64,000 nucleotides of DNA from Streptomyces sp. NBC_01255 (GTDB lineage: Bacteria > Actinomycetota > Actinomycetes > Streptomycetales > Streptomycetaceae), in the NCBI RefSeq assembly GCF_036226445.1, contig NZ_CP108474.1, forward strand, positions 8,184,001 to 8,248,000, written 5' to 3'. The notes under the pieces are model-generated. The model saw only the letters and a program-made list of their open reading frames with translations. It did not search any database and had not been told where the DNA came from. The position numbers were made by a program, and so were the translations under genes. How positions within the stretch are numbered: position 1 is the first letter of the stretch; each line of letters begins with the position of its first letter. Positions 7,668 to 20,131 of the stretch are shown here, piece by piece.

Positions 7668-8465
7668 TCAGGCCGACCGCGTCGAGGTCAGGACGCCGAT
7701 CTTGTCGATCCGGTGCTCGGGGTTGTTCTGGGCGTCTCGCCAGAAGTTGCCTGCCGCGTTGTCCTCCGGGGTCGCGCAGGTGGAGAGCGTGATCATGGCC
7801 CGGGTGGGCTTCTCGCCGGGCTCACCCGGGACCGCGGCCCGCTGCTCGGCGAGTGAGCGGGCGGAGCGGAAGGACGTGGTCCGGGTCTCGACGATCTCGT
7901 AGGTGTAGACGGTGCCGTCAGCGGTGACGTGCACCAGGTCCCCCACCTCGACCGAGGGCAGCTCACGCAGGGGCCCGCCGGCCGAGAGCCGGTGCGCGGT
8001 CACCAGATAGTTGCCGATCTCGCCCGGCCCCACGCCGCCGCGCTCGCCGTACGGACTCGCCGCCACGCCACGATCCTGGATGCGGGTGCCCGCGCGGTCG
8101 TCGGTCGTGCCCTCGTACGGAGTGACGTCCAGGTTCTCGACGCCGATCGACGGTATGGACATCTCGGCGGCGACGGGGCCCCGCGGCGAGGGAGCCGGCG
8201 ACGTGGCCGGAGTGACCGAGGCCGTGAGGGGAGGGGCCTCGGCCGAGGGGACCGAGGGGGCCGATGACGAGGTCGAGGGGACCACCGATGTCGGGCCGTG
8301 CACGCCCGGGGACGTACCGCTACCGTTGCCGCCCGCGCAGCCGGTCAGCGCGGCGACGACCGCGACCACTGCGGCGGCCCCGGTGACGGCGGCGAACAGA
8401 GGCCGACGGGGGCCGCGGCCTCCGTGCCGGCCCTTACGCACGGACCCACCACGCTTGGCAGCCAT
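7668..8465 (-). CDS. Class E-like sortase, membrane or lipid anchored
   Basis: 265 aa. Sortase transpeptidases cleave LPXTG-like signals and link proteins to peptidoglycan. The catalytic triad is visible: His in 'YLVTAHRLS', Cys in 'TLSTCATPED', and Arg in 'HRIDKIGVL'. The N-terminus is basic, followed by a hydrophobic segment (about residues 25-42) ending 'ALTGCAGG', which could be a lipobox or simply the end of a TM anchor. A long Ser/Pro/Thr linker (about 45-95) leads to the beta-barrel. The start ATG at 8465 follows a GGGGG run; longer upstream starts exist. No LPXTG substrate is adjacent, so this looks like a stand-alone housekeeping-type sortase, as is common in Streptomyces. Confidence 0.85.
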   Translation of the reverse strand: MAAKRGGSVRKGRHGGRGPRRPLFAAVTGAAAVVAVVAALTGCAGGNGSGTSPGVHGPTSVVPSTSSSAPSVPSAEAPPLTASVTPATSPAPSPRGPVAAEMSIPSIGVENLDVTPYEGTTDDRAGTRIQDRGVAASPYGERGGVGPGEIGNYLVTAHRLSAGGPLRELPSVEVGDLVHVTADGTVYTYEIVETRTTSFRSARSLAEQRAAVPGEPGEKPTRAMITLSTCATPEDNAAGNFWRDAQNNPEHRIDKIGVLTSTRSA

Positions 8466-8637
8466 ACCCCCAGGATGGCCCACGCCCCACTCACCACGCC
8501 ACGGCACCCGCGGGCCCCGCGGTGTCTGGGCCGGATGGAGCATCGGGCCGGGCGGGCCCCGGCGGTGCGGCCGATGCTGGGGCGGACCCCCTTGAACCGG
8601 GTACCCGTCCACCCGGCACCATCGTGAAGGAGCTCCA

Positions 8638-9828
8638 GTGTCGGCACCCACTCACGTCCGTTCCCGCTCGCGCGCACGTCTACGGCTGTCCGTCGCCGGC
8701 CTGGCCGCGTCCGCGGTGCTCGGCGCCCTGGTCCAGCCCGCACAGGCCACGGGCACGCCGGCCCCCCACGACAAGGCTCTGCAGAAGCAACTGAACGACC
8801 TCGTCCGTACGGCGGGAGGGCCGCCCGGAGTGATCGCGCTGCTGCGGCAGGGCGACCGGACGAAGGCCTACCGGGCGGGCGTCGCCGACACGAGCACCGG
8901 CCGTCCGCCCCGTCCGTCCGACCACATGCGGATCGCGAGCGTCGCCAAGGCCTTCAGCGGGGCGGTCGCCCTGCGCCTGGTGGACCGGCACAAGCTGGAC
9001 CTCGACGACACGATCGGCGAGCTCCTGCCGTCACAGCCCGCCGCATGGCACCAGGTGTCGCTCCGCCAGCTGCTCAGCCACACCAGCGGGCTGCCCGACT
9101 TCTCGACGGCGCCGGCGTTCCTCGACATCCTGCGGGAAGACCCCAGGCACCAGTTCGACTCCCGGCGGCTGCTCGACTTCATCGCCGACAAGGAGCTGCT
9201 GTTCCCGCCGGGATCGAAGTACGAGTACTCGAACTCCGACAACATCGCCGTCGCGCTGATGGCCGAGGCGGTCACGGGACAGCGGTACGAGCGGCTGCTC
9301 GACGAGCTCGTGTACCGGCCTCTCGACCTGCGGCGGACCAGCCTCCCCGAGGGCTACCGGCTGCCGAAGCCTTACCTGCACGGCTACGACGTGACGCCGC
9401 CCGCCCCGCCGGAGGACATCAGCGAGGTCCTCGGCGCGTCGGGCGTCTGGGCCTCCGGCGGCATCGTCTCGACGCCGAAGGACCTCAACGCCTTCGTCCG
9501 CGCCTGGGCCGGCGGACGCGGCTTCCTGAAGGAGGAGACGCGCCGCCAGCAGCGGACCTTCATCCCCGGTGCCGCCTCGGAGCCCGCCGGTCCCGGCGTC
9601 AACGCGGGAGGACTGGCGATCTTCCGCTACACGACGCGGTGCGGCACGGTCTACGGCCACACCGGCAACTTCCCGGGCTACACGCAGCTCGCGGTCGGCA
9701 CGGCGGACGGCAAGCGGGCCCTCACGTTCTCGATCAACACCCAGACCAGCAAGAGCGTCAAGCCGGACCTGCTGGCCAAGGTCCGCGCCGTCCAGGAGGA
9801 CTTCGTCTGCGCCCTGCTCAAGCACTGA
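8638..9828 (+). CDS. Secreted beta-lactamase/D-Ala-D-Ala carboxypeptidase-family serine hydrolase
   Basis: 396 aa. Penicillin-binding-type serine hydrolase (Pfam beta-lactamase family). Motifs in order: S-x-x-K as 'IASVAKAFSG' near residue 100, Y-x-N as 'YEYSNSDN' near 200, and H-T-G as 'VYGHTGNFPG' near 340. 'QLLSHTSGLPDF' is the typical conserved loop. An N-terminal signal peptide is clear: Arg-rich start, hydrophobic 'LSVAGLAASAVLGAL', and a cut near 'AQA'. The GTG start at 8638 has GAAGGAG 5 nt upstream. It is divergent from the sortase, with 172 nt between them for both promoters. It may act on peptidoglycan stem peptides or be an esterase; the family does both. Confidence 0.9.
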   Translation: MSAPTHVRSRSRARLRLSVAGLAASAVLGALVQPAQATGTPAPHDKALQKQLNDLVRTAGGPPGVIALLRQGDRTKAYRAGVADTSTGRPPRPSDHMRIASVAKAFSGAVALRLVDRHKLDLDDTIGELLPSQPAAWHQVSLRQLLSHTSGLPDFSTAPAFLDILREDPRHQFDSRRLLDFIADKELLFPPGSKYEYSNSDNIAVALMAEAVTGQRYERLLDELVYRPLDLRRTSLPEGYRLPKPYLHGYDVTPPAPPEDISEVLGASGVWASGGIVSTPKDLNAFVRAWAGGRGFLKEETRRQQRTFIPGAASEPAGPGVNAGGLAIFRYTTRCGTVYGHTGNFPGYTQLAVGTADGKRALTFSINTQTSKSVKPDLLAKVRAVQEDFVCALLKH

Positions 9829-9830
9829 CC

Positions 9831-9871
9831 CGGCCCCGACCTCGGCCCCGACCCGACGTCGGCCCCGACCT
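9831..9871. repeat. Short imperfect direct repeats (CGGCCCCGACC x3)
   Basis: Three copies of CGGCCCCGACC start at 9831, 9843 and 9860, just after the serine hydrolase stop codon. They form no clear hairpin and may simply be slippage in a GC-rich spacer. Confidence 0.5.
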
Positions 9872-10018
9872 CGGCGGGAGTCGGGAGTCGGCGGTCGGTG
9901 TGCATCCGGGTGCACCCGAACGGGCGAACCCGTCTCGCCGACCGGTGGCCCCTGCCCGAGGCTCGGAGCCAGGGCAGGCCGGAAACCGCCGGCCTCGCCC
10001 CTGACGGAGAGGAAGACC

Positions 10019-11929
10019 ATGGCCGACTCGTCCAAGCCCGCCAGCACCGCGACCGCGGCCGTCAACCGGGAGGCGCTCGCCCGGTACGCGATGGAGGACC
10101 GGCAGGACTTCGCCGACCGGGACCGCGGCTTCCTCGCTCCGCTGCCCGACAAGCTGTACGGCGGGGACGGCCGGGTGATCTTCGACGCGGCGCGGTTCGA
10201 CTACATCGGCGACGACGTACCCGCCCCGGACACGGTGAACCCGAGCCTGTGGCGGCAGTCGCAGCTGATCCGGAAGGGCGGCCTCTACAAGGTGGTCGAC
10301 GGGGTCTACCAGGTACGCAACAACGACATCGCGAACCTCACCGTCATCGAGGGCGAGACGGGTCTGGTCGTCGTCGACTGCATGGCCTCCGTCGAGGCCG
10401 CCACCCAGGCCATGGGCATGATCCGGGAGCACGTCAGCGACAAGCCCGTCGCCGCCGTCATCTACACCCACACCCACATCGACCACTACGGCGGTGTCAA
10501 GGGCGTGGTGAGCGTCGAGGACGTCGCCTCGGGCAAGGTGCCCGTCATCGCGCCGGGCACGATCGCCTCCTTCGACAAGCACGCGATCGGCGAGAACGTG
10601 ATCGCGGGCAACGCCATGTCACGGCGGGCGTCGTACGCCTTCAACAGCCTGCTCGACCACGGTGAGACCGGTTGCGTCACCTGCGGCATCGGCATCTCCA
10701 CCGTGCCGGGCGTCACCGTCTCGTACATCTCGCCGACCGACCCGGTCACGAAGACCGGCGAGAAGCGCGAACTGGGCGGCCTGGAGTTCGAGTTCCTCTA
10801 CGCCCCGGACACCGAGGCGCCCGAGGAGATGCACATCTGGGTCCCGCAGCTCGGGGCGCTCACGTGCGCGGAGAACGCCAACCACTCCCTGCACAACATC
10901 CAGACGCTGCGGGGCGCGCGGACGCGTGACGCCCGGAACTTCGCCCGCTACCTCGACGAGACCCTGGAGCGGTGGGGCGACGAGGCCGAGGTCCACTACG
11001 GGCCGCACACCTGGCCGGTCTGGGGCAACGAGCAGGTCACCTCGTTCCTGGAGTCGCAGCGCGACACGTACAAGTACATCCACGACCAGGCACTCCGGCT
11101 CGCGAACAAGGGATACACCCCGCTGGAGGCGGCCGAGGTGGTCGAGCTGCCCGAGGAGCTGGGCCGCAAGTGGTTCAACCGCGGCTACCACGGCACGCTC
11201 CACCACGACGTCCGCGCCGTGTTCACCAAGGAACTCGGCATGTGGGACGGCGATCCCGTCTCCCTCCACCCGCACCCCCCGGTCGAGACGGCCCGCCGCC
11301 TCACCGACCTGATCGGCCCCGAGAGGATCCTCGCCGAAGGGCGGCGGGCGTTCGACGCGGGCGACTACCGGTGGGCCGCCCAGATCCTGCACGCCCTGGT
11401 GTTCGCCGACCCGGAGCACACCGAGGCGAGGAACCTGCAGGCCGACGCCTACGAGCAGCTCGGCTACCAGGCCGAAGGGCCCCAGTGGCGCGGCATCTTC
11501 CTCACCGCCGCCAAGGAACTCCGGGAGGGCGTCGTGCCGGCGGCGTTCGCCACGGCCAGCCCGGACTCGATCCTGGCCATGCCGATCGACATCCTCTTCG
11601 ACTACGTCGCCGTCCACCTCATCGGCGACAAGGCCGCCACCGCCGACTTCCGCGTCGACTTCCGCTTCACGGACACCGGGGCCGAGGAGACATGGACGAT
11701 GTGGGTCCGCCGAGGCGTCCTCAACGCCCGCCGCGGCCCGTCGCCCGACACGCAGCTCACGGTGACCGGCCCCAAGGCGGCCCTCGTCGCCACGCTCCTC
11801 AAGCCGGCGGGCGCCCCGCAGCTGGCCCGGGCCCGGAAGATCACCCTGGACGGGGACGAGACCGTGTTGCAGACACTCGCCGGGCTGCTCGACGAATTCG
11901 ACCCCGACTTCGCCATCGTCACGCCCTGA
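10019..11929 (+). CDS. Alkylsulfatase (SdsA1-like metallo-beta-lactamase fold)
   Basis: 636 aa, close to the length of class III alkylsulfatases. The MBL zinc motif is 'YTHTHIDHYGGVKG' near residue 160. 'CAENANHSLHNIQTLRGA' matches the Glu/His active-site segment of SdsA1-type enzymes. After the MBL domain comes the helical dimerisation domain and a C-terminal SCP2-like domain (last ~120 residues) that binds the alkyl chain. It hydrolyses primary alkyl sulfates such as SDS to alcohol and sulfate. No signal peptide is evident, unlike the exported Pseudomonas enzyme. ATG at 10019 with GGAGAGGAAG upstream. The gene is alone on the plus strand; its end is convergent with the next gene, 26 nt away. 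Confidence 0.93.
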   Translation: MADSSKPASTATAAVNREALARYAMEDRQDFADRDRGFLAPLPDKLYGGDGRVIFDAARFDYIGDDVPAPDTVNPSLWRQSQLIRKGGLYKVVDGVYQVRNNDIANLTVIEGETGLVVVDCMASVEAATQAMGMIREHVSDKPVAAVIYTHTHIDHYGGVKGVVSVEDVASGKVPVIAPGTIASFDKHAIGENVIAGNAMSRRASYAFNSLLDHGETGCVTCGIGISTVPGVTVSYISPTDPVTKTGEKRELGGLEFEFLYAPDTEAPEEMHIWVPQLGALTCAENANHSLHNIQTLRGARTRDARNFARYLDETLERWGDEAEVHYGPHTWPVWGNEQVTSFLESQRDTYKYIHDQALRLANKGYTPLEAAEVVELPEELGRKWFNRGYHGTLHHDVRAVFTKELGMWDGDPVSLHPHPPVETARRLTDLIGPERILAEGRRAFDAGDYRWAAQILHALVFADPEHTEARNLQADAYEQLGYQAEGPQWRGIFLTAAKELREGVVPAAFATASPDSILAMPIDILFDYVAVHLIGDKAATADFRVDFRFTDTGAEETWTMWVRRGVLNARRGPSPDTQLTVTGPKAALVATLLKPAGAPQLARARKITLDGDETVLQTLAGLLDEFDPDFAIVTP

Positions 11930-11955
11930 CCACCGGAGCCGCCCCGACCCACCCG

Positions 11956-14046
11956 TCAGGGCAGCTCCTGCTCCGTCCAGATCGTCTTGCCCCGCGGTGT
12001 GGGCCGGTGCCCCCACCGCTGGGTGATCTGCGCGGTGATGTAGAGCCCCCGCCCGCCTTCGTCCGTGTCGTCGGCGTACCGGAGCTGGGGCGCCGTGCTG
12101 CTGTCGTCGGTGACCTCGCAGATGAGAGCGCGGTCACGGATCAGGCGCAGCTCGATCGGCCCCGTCGCGTACCGGACCGCGTTGGTGACGAGTTCGCTGA
12201 CGACGAGTTGGGTGGTGAAGGCGAGTTCGCCGAGGCCCCAGGCCGTGAGGCGCTCGGAGACGAGCCCGCGGGCGGTCGCGACGGTCGCCGGTTCGTTGGC
12301 CAGCTGCCATGTGGCCACGTGCTCGGAGTCCAGGAGGCGCGTGCGGGCGAGCAGCAGGACCGCGTCGTGCCGCGACAGCCGGGCGGTGAGGATCCCGAGG
12401 AGTGCGTCGCACGTGGCCTGCAGACTCCGGCCCTCGGTCCGGAGCTCGTCGCGCAGGCGGTCGAGCCGCTCGTCCGTGGTGGCTTGGGCGGCCTCGCGAA
12501 GCGCCGAGTTGTACAGGACGAGGACGCTGTCCTCGGGGAGGGTCCGCCGCACCGCCGTGTACCGGGCGACGCCCTGCCCCAAAGCCGGTCCGTCGGGGAT
12601 GTCGACGAGCTCCATCCTGCCGTCCGGGTAGGCGACGACCGGCGGGGGATGGCCGGCGGTCGACATGACGCACTCTCCCGTGACGGGGTCGTACACCACG
12701 ATGAGGCAGCTGGCGCGCATGGGCCCGTCCTCGGGACCGCCCTCCGTGAACCCGCCCATCGCGCCGCCGAGGCGCGTGACGAGGCCGTGCAGACGCTCCA
12801 GCAGCTCGTCGGGCGGCAGGTCGAGATCCGCGAGGGCGCCGATCGCGGCGCGCAGCTCTCCCATCGCGGCCACCGCGTGAAGGGTCCGCCCGGCGGTGTC
12901 TCCCACGACGAGCGCGACACGCGCCCCGGACAGCGGGATGACATCGAACCAGTCCCCGGCGGCGCCCGACGGCAGATAGCTGTGCGCGGTCTCCACCGCG
13001 GCCTGCGAGGGGACCTCGGGTGGCCGCAGCCCCAGCTGGAGGACGCGGGCGGCGGACGTCTCCCGGGCGTACAGCCGTGCGTTGTCCAGACAGAGCGCGG
13101 CGCGGTCCGCCAGCTGGACGGCGAGCGCGAGATCGTCCTGCTCGTACGCGGGCGGCCCGTGCAGCCGGTAGAAGCAGCCCAGTCCGAGGACGACGCCCCT
13201 GGCGGACAGCGGAACGATCATCAGGGACTGCACCCCGGCCGACAGGAGCCGCTCCCGCAGCTCCGGCTCCTCGCCGGCCCACCCCCGGCCCGCGGCCAGG
13301 CCGGTGACCAGGCGCGGCCGCAGGTCGGCCAGAGCCTGCTGGTACGCCGGACTCAACGAGACGTCGCTCATCTGACCCACCGCCGCGCCACCCCGCTGCC
13401 GGTCGTCGCCGTCGGCGCGTCCCACACGACGGAGAGGCAGGTTCCGGGCCGCCGGGCCGGGTACGGGCGCGTCGCCGCGCAGCACCGAGTCGATGACGTC
13501 CACGGTGACGATGTCCGCGAGGTCCGGTACGGCGACGGCGGCGAGTTCCCGGCCGATGCCGAGGACGTCCAAGGTGGCTCCGAAGCGGGCGCCGGCCTCG
13601 TCGAGCAGACGCAGGCGCGCCTGCGCCCGATGACGCTGCGTGACGTCGAGGGCCACGGCCGCCAGGCCCAGTACGGCACCGTCCTCGTCGTGCAGGCGGA
13701 ACCAGGAGACGGACAGCACGGCGTCACGGTGGGAGTCCCCGGCATTCCGGACCGGCATCTCGATGCCCCGCGCCGGCTGCCCCGTCGCCAGAACCCGCCT
13801 CGCGGCCCGGTCGGCCGCCTCGGCATCCTGGATGCCGAGGCGCCGCAGTACCTCGATCAGGGGCTGTCCGGTCACGTCCCCGAGCGGGAACAGCCGGGCG
13901 AACCGTGCGCTCGGCCGGAACCGTACGACCCGGAGGTCCGGGTCCAGCACGTGCAGACCGAAGGGGAACTCCGAGAACACGGCGTCCAGCACGGCCTTGT
14001 CGAGCGCCGGGCCCGCCGAGCGGCCCGCATCCTGAGAGCGGCCCAT
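11956..14046 (-). CDS. PAS-GAF-PP2C phosphatase-HATPase sensor regulator
   Basis: 696 aa. Domains in order: PAS (about 15-135, 'FGLHVLDPDLRVVRFRPS'), GAF (about 155-325), SpoIIE/RsbU-type PP2C phosphatase (about 350-545, with 'SGAAGDWFDVIPL' and 'VVGDTAGRTLHAVA'), and an anti-sigma-type HATPase (about 575-690, 'VSELVTNAVRYATG' and 'GGRGLYITAQI'). Such fused proteins are numerous in Streptomyces and regulate alternative sigma factors by dephosphorylating and phosphorylating anti-anti-sigma partners. One canonical phosphatase Asp is readable in 'GDTAG'. ATG at 14046 follows GAGAGG; an adjoining GTG at 14049 is possible. No anti-anti-sigma or sigma gene is adjacent. Confidence 0.9.
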   Translation of the reverse strand: MGRSQDAGRSAGPALDKAVLDAVFSEFPFGLHVLDPDLRVVRFRPSARFARLFPLGDVTGQPLIEVLRRLGIQDAEAADRAARRVLATGQPARGIEMPVRNAGDSHRDAVLSVSWFRLHDEDGAVLGLAAVALDVTQRHRAQARLRLLDEAGARFGATLDVLGIGRELAAVAVPDLADIVTVDVIDSVLRGDAPVPGPAARNLPLRRVGRADGDDRQRGGAAVGQMSDVSLSPAYQQALADLRPRLVTGLAAGRGWAGEEPELRERLLSAGVQSLMIVPLSARGVVLGLGCFYRLHGPPAYEQDDLALAVQLADRAALCLDNARLYARETSAARVLQLGLRPPEVPSQAAVETAHSYLPSGAAGDWFDVIPLSGARVALVVGDTAGRTLHAVAAMGELRAAIGALADLDLPPDELLERLHGLVTRLGGAMGGFTEGGPEDGPMRASCLIVVYDPVTGECVMSTAGHPPPVVAYPDGRMELVDIPDGPALGQGVARYTAVRRTLPEDSVLVLYNSALREAAQATTDERLDRLRDELRTEGRSLQATCDALLGILTARLSRHDAVLLLARTRLLDSEHVATWQLANEPATVATARGLVSERLTAWGLGELAFTTQLVVSELVTNAVRYATGPIELRLIRDRALICEVTDDSSTAPQLRYADDTDEGGRGLYITAQITQRWGHRPTPRGKTIWTEQELP

Positions 14047-14179
14047 CACACCCTCTCCCGCCTTGCCCGATCGTCCGGGGCAGCCCCTTCGATTACAACA
14101 CCACGTGGGCGATCGGCCAGCCGGCGAGTTCGGCCCGGGGAGGGTTCATGCGCGGCCCACTGGGCATCGTCCTGCGACG

Positions 14180-15277
14180 TCACCGCACAGGGGCGTCCGA
14201 GGTGACGGCTGCCGCCAGGTCCGCGTACCCGCAGGCCGCGCCGGATCCGCGGTCGAGGACACTGCCGAGCCAGCCGAGCGCGAAACCGGCGGGAATGGTG
14301 ACGAGACCGGGGTTGACCAGGGCCGTCGCATGGAAGTCCAGGCCGGGGAAGGCTGCCGAGGGCGAGCCGGAGAACAGTGGGGAGACGGCCAGCAGGGCGA
14401 AGGTGAGAGCACTCGCCCCGTAGACGGACCACAGGAGGCCCCGCCGGGTGAAGCCGCGCCACAGGAAGGTGTACACGAGGACGGGGGCGAGGGCGGAGGC
14501 GGCGAGCGTCATCGCCAGGGTCGAGAGCACGAGCAGGTTCCAGCCGGCGGCGGGCAGGGACAAGCCGACGGTGACGGCGCCCACCGCGGCCGCCGCCCAG
14601 CGGGCGTGGCGGTCCTGGTGGGGGACCCTTTCGGTACCCGGCCGGGGGCGGCGAGGCAGCAGGTCGCGGGCGACCGAGGCCGCGGCGGCGAGCGTGACGT
14701 CGGCGACGGTGGTCAGGGCGGTGAGGAACACCGCGCTGAAGACGGCCGAGACGAGGAGGCCGCCGGGGCTGAGCGCCTGGGTCACCAGCAGCAGGGAGAT
14801 GCTGCCTGTGGGGTCGGCCCCGCTCAGTGCCGGGCCGCCGAGGACGGCGGCCGCGCCGAGACCGACGACGAGGAGCAGGGCCGAGATCGCGATCAACTGC
14901 CCGACGGCCCAGCGCATGGCCGTGCGCGTCGCCCGGCCGCCCGGCGCGCCGAGGACCCGCATCGTGACGTGCGGCAGGCAGCACACCGCCAGCGCCACGG
15001 TGACGAGCTGACCGAAGCGGTTCGCCACCGCCATCGGACCGCTGCCGTACTGGACGCCCGGCCCCAGGAAGGCGTCGCCCAGGCCGCTGCCCGCGGCCGC
15101 CGCGCCCAGCAGCCGGTCGGGGTTCCAGCCGAAGCGGTCGAGTACGAGGAAGGCCGCTCCTGCCATCACCGCGAACAGGACCACCACCTTGACGAGCTGC
15201 ACACGGCCGGTCCCGCGCACCCCGCCGCTCACGGCGAGCGAGACGACGAGACAGCCGATCACGAGGATGCACGCCGT
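14180..15277 (-). pseudogene. Truncated sodium:solute symporter, N-terminus missing
   Basis: About 365 codons remain of a protein normally 520-550 aa. The remaining sequence has the SSS-family landmarks 'GGVRGTGRVQLVKV', 'LPHVTMRVLGAPGG' and 'AVFLTALTTVADVTLAAAAS', closest in style to actinobacterial acetate/monocarboxylate permeases of the ActP type. Several TM segments and a normal stop at 14180 remain. Reading back, the frame stays open to about 15277, where it collides with the opposite-strand aldehyde dehydrogenase remnant; no start codon with a ribosome site precedes the homology (GTG at 15262 lies inside a TM helix). About four N-terminal helices are lost, so it is not expected to transport. 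Confidence 0.8.
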
Positions 15278-15513
15278 CTTCGCCCCCGTACGGCCTCGCC
15301 GGCACCGTCTGGGCGGGCACGGACGAGCACGGCACCGAGATCGCCCGGCGCATCCGCACCGGTACCTACTCCGTCAACTGCCAGCGCTTCGACGTCGCCG
15401 GTCCGTTCGGCGGCTACAAGAACTCCGGGATCGGCCGCGAGTTCGGCCCCGAGGGCTTCGCGGCGTACCAGGAGACCAAGACGATCCACCTGCCCGCCCC
15501 GGCCCGGTCCTGA
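15278..15513 (+). pseudogene. Aldehyde dehydrogenase C-terminal remnant
   Basis: The last ~78 codons of an NAD-dependent aldehyde dehydrogenase remain. Typical end-of-family sequence runs from 'SPYGLAGTVWAGT' through 'RTGTYSVN', 'GPFGGYKNSGIGREFGPEG' and 'YQETKTIHLP' to a TGA at 15511. The Rossmann fold, catalytic Cys and Glu are all missing, and no start precedes the fragment. It abuts, head to head, the truncated symporter at about 15263-15280, so one event probably cut both genes. The original gene presumably formed an operon with the Zn-ADH that starts 28 nt later. Confidence 0.88.
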
Positions 15514-15540
15514 CCCCCACCGCACCACGAGGAGCACACG

Positions 15541-16419
15541 ATGCACGCAGCAGTCCTGCACAAGACCGGCGACGACACCCTCGACGTCGTCGACGTCGAG
15601 CCGGTGTCCTTCGGCCCCGGCCGGGTCCGGGTCAAGATGCACAAGGCCGGGCTCTGCCACTCCGACCTGTCGGCCATGAGCGGTGTGCTCGCCCACCCCG
15701 CCCCGTTCGTCCCCGGCATGCTGGGCGCCGGCACCTTCGCCGAGGAGACCGTGATCGCGGCCTACGCGGCGATCCTGATCCCCGACGACGTGCCGTACGA
15801 CATCGCCGCCCTCATCGGCTGCGGTGTCACCACCGGAATCGGAGCCGCCCTCAACACCGCCAAGGTGAAGCCGGGTTCGTCGGTCGTCGTGATCGGCCTC
15901 GGCGGCGTCGGCATCAGCATCCTCCAGGGCGCCAAGGTCGCGGGCGCGGCGCGGATCATCGCTGTGGACCCGACCCCCAACCGCCGGGAGTGGGCACTCG
16001 CGTTCGGCGCCACCGAGGCCATCGCCCCCGAGGAGCTGCCGGAGACCGTCAAGCGGCTCACCGGAGGCTTCGGCTTCGACTACGCCTTCGAGGCCGTCGG
16101 CAAGGCCGGCACCCTGCGCGCCGCCTACGACGCGACCCGCCTCGGCGGCACGGTCTGCCTCGTCGGCGCCGGCTCGCGCACCGACATGACCGACATCAGC
16201 ATGGCCGAACTGGTCCTCAACGAGAAGGCGATCCTCCCCTCGTTCTACGGGGGCGCCGACATCCGCCGCACCTACGCCACGATCATCGACCTGTGGCGCG
16301 CGGGCCGCATCGACCTGGAGGCGATGATCACCCACCACGTACCGCTGACGGACATCAACGAGGCGATCCGTCAGATGCACACCGGCGAGGCACTGCGCAC
16401 GATCAGCGACATCGCCTGA
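15541..16419 (+). pseudogene. Zn-alcohol dehydrogenase with in-frame internal deletion
   Basis: 292 aa, where this MDR branch normally has about 360. The start is good: ATG at 15541 with GAGGAG 6 nt upstream. The N-terminus runs normally through 'GLCHSDLSAMSG' and 'APFVPG', then jumps directly to 'MLGAGTFAEETVI'. The residues usually between them (the catalytic His-Glu of 'GHEGAG', the Cys-rich structural zinc lobe and the following loop, some 65-75 residues) are absent. The Rossmann part ('VVVIGLGGVGISILQGAKV') and C-terminus are intact. The frame is preserved, so a protein may be made, but without the catalytic His and zinc lobe it should not be an active dehydrogenase. A genuinely short paralogue is the less likely alternative. 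Confidence 0.8.
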
Positions 16420-16483
16420 GCGACCCTCCCGGGGACGTACGTCACCGTCGTGCGCGTGGTTGATCATCGCTAAGGTGTGCGCC

Positions 16484-19663
<3,180 letters not shown>

Positions 19664-19697
19664 TTCGCGGGTAACGAGGGTTGCCTACGGTCCTGGC

Positions 19698-19718
19698 CAC
19701 CCCCGGAACCCCGGGGTG
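19698..19718 (+). terminator. Possible weak hairpin after the SARP-like gene
   Basis: CACCCC and GGGGTG arms with an inner CGG/CCG pair lie 35-55 nt after the stop at 19663. There is no U tract, and the element sits just before the next start (19757), so it might instead be part of that leader. Confidence 0.3.
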
Positions 19719-19756
19719 AGCGTGCCCGTACTCCCGCCCGCCCAGGAAGAACCGCC

Positions 19757-20131
19757 ATGTGTACTGCCTCGCCGCCGACGTCGTCCGGCGCCCCGTACGC
19801 CGGGTCGTCCGGCCTGCACGACACGGACGAATCCGTCGGCTCGGTCGACTCGGTCCGTGCCGTCGTCGACGCGGGCGGCGAGCCATGGGCGCGCATCCTC
19901 GGCCTGCTGGAGCGGCACCGGTACGAGCTGCCCGAGAGCAGCGTGCTGGAACTGCACAGCGCCAACCCCCAGGTCCGCCCCGCCCTCCGCGAGTGGTGCC
20001 GGCTCACCGGAACCATGCTGCTCACGGAGGAGGAGACGGACGACCGGAGTGCGTACCGCATCAAGCTGCCGCCGCCTTCCGCGCCCGGCACGCCGACCCC
20101 GTCCCCCCTCCAGAAGCCGGAGATCCCATGA
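19757..20131 (+). CDS. Small TusA-like protein coupled to the protease gene
   Basis: 124 aa. The first ~35 residues are low-complexity. The rest ('VLELHSANPQVRPALREWC' and 'DRSAYRIKLPPP') follows the TusA/SirA-like two-layer fold in which a strand, 'E.hs.np.....l..wc...G' and a final Y-R-I-K strand recur. The conserved CPxP cysteine of sulfur-carrying TusA proteins is absent, so sulfur transfer is not expected. The stop overlaps the ATG of the following secreted subtilase (ATGA), implying coupled translation and a shared role, perhaps regulation or an intracellular partner. Ribosome site GAAGAA before ATG 19757 is moderate. The fold call is tentative. Confidence 0.6.
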   Translation: MCTASPPTSSGAPYAGSSGLHDTDESVGSVDSVRAVVDAGGEPWARILGLLERHRYELPESSVLELHSANPQVRPALREWCRLTGTMLLTEEETDDRSAYRIKLPPPSAPGTPTPSPLQKPEIP

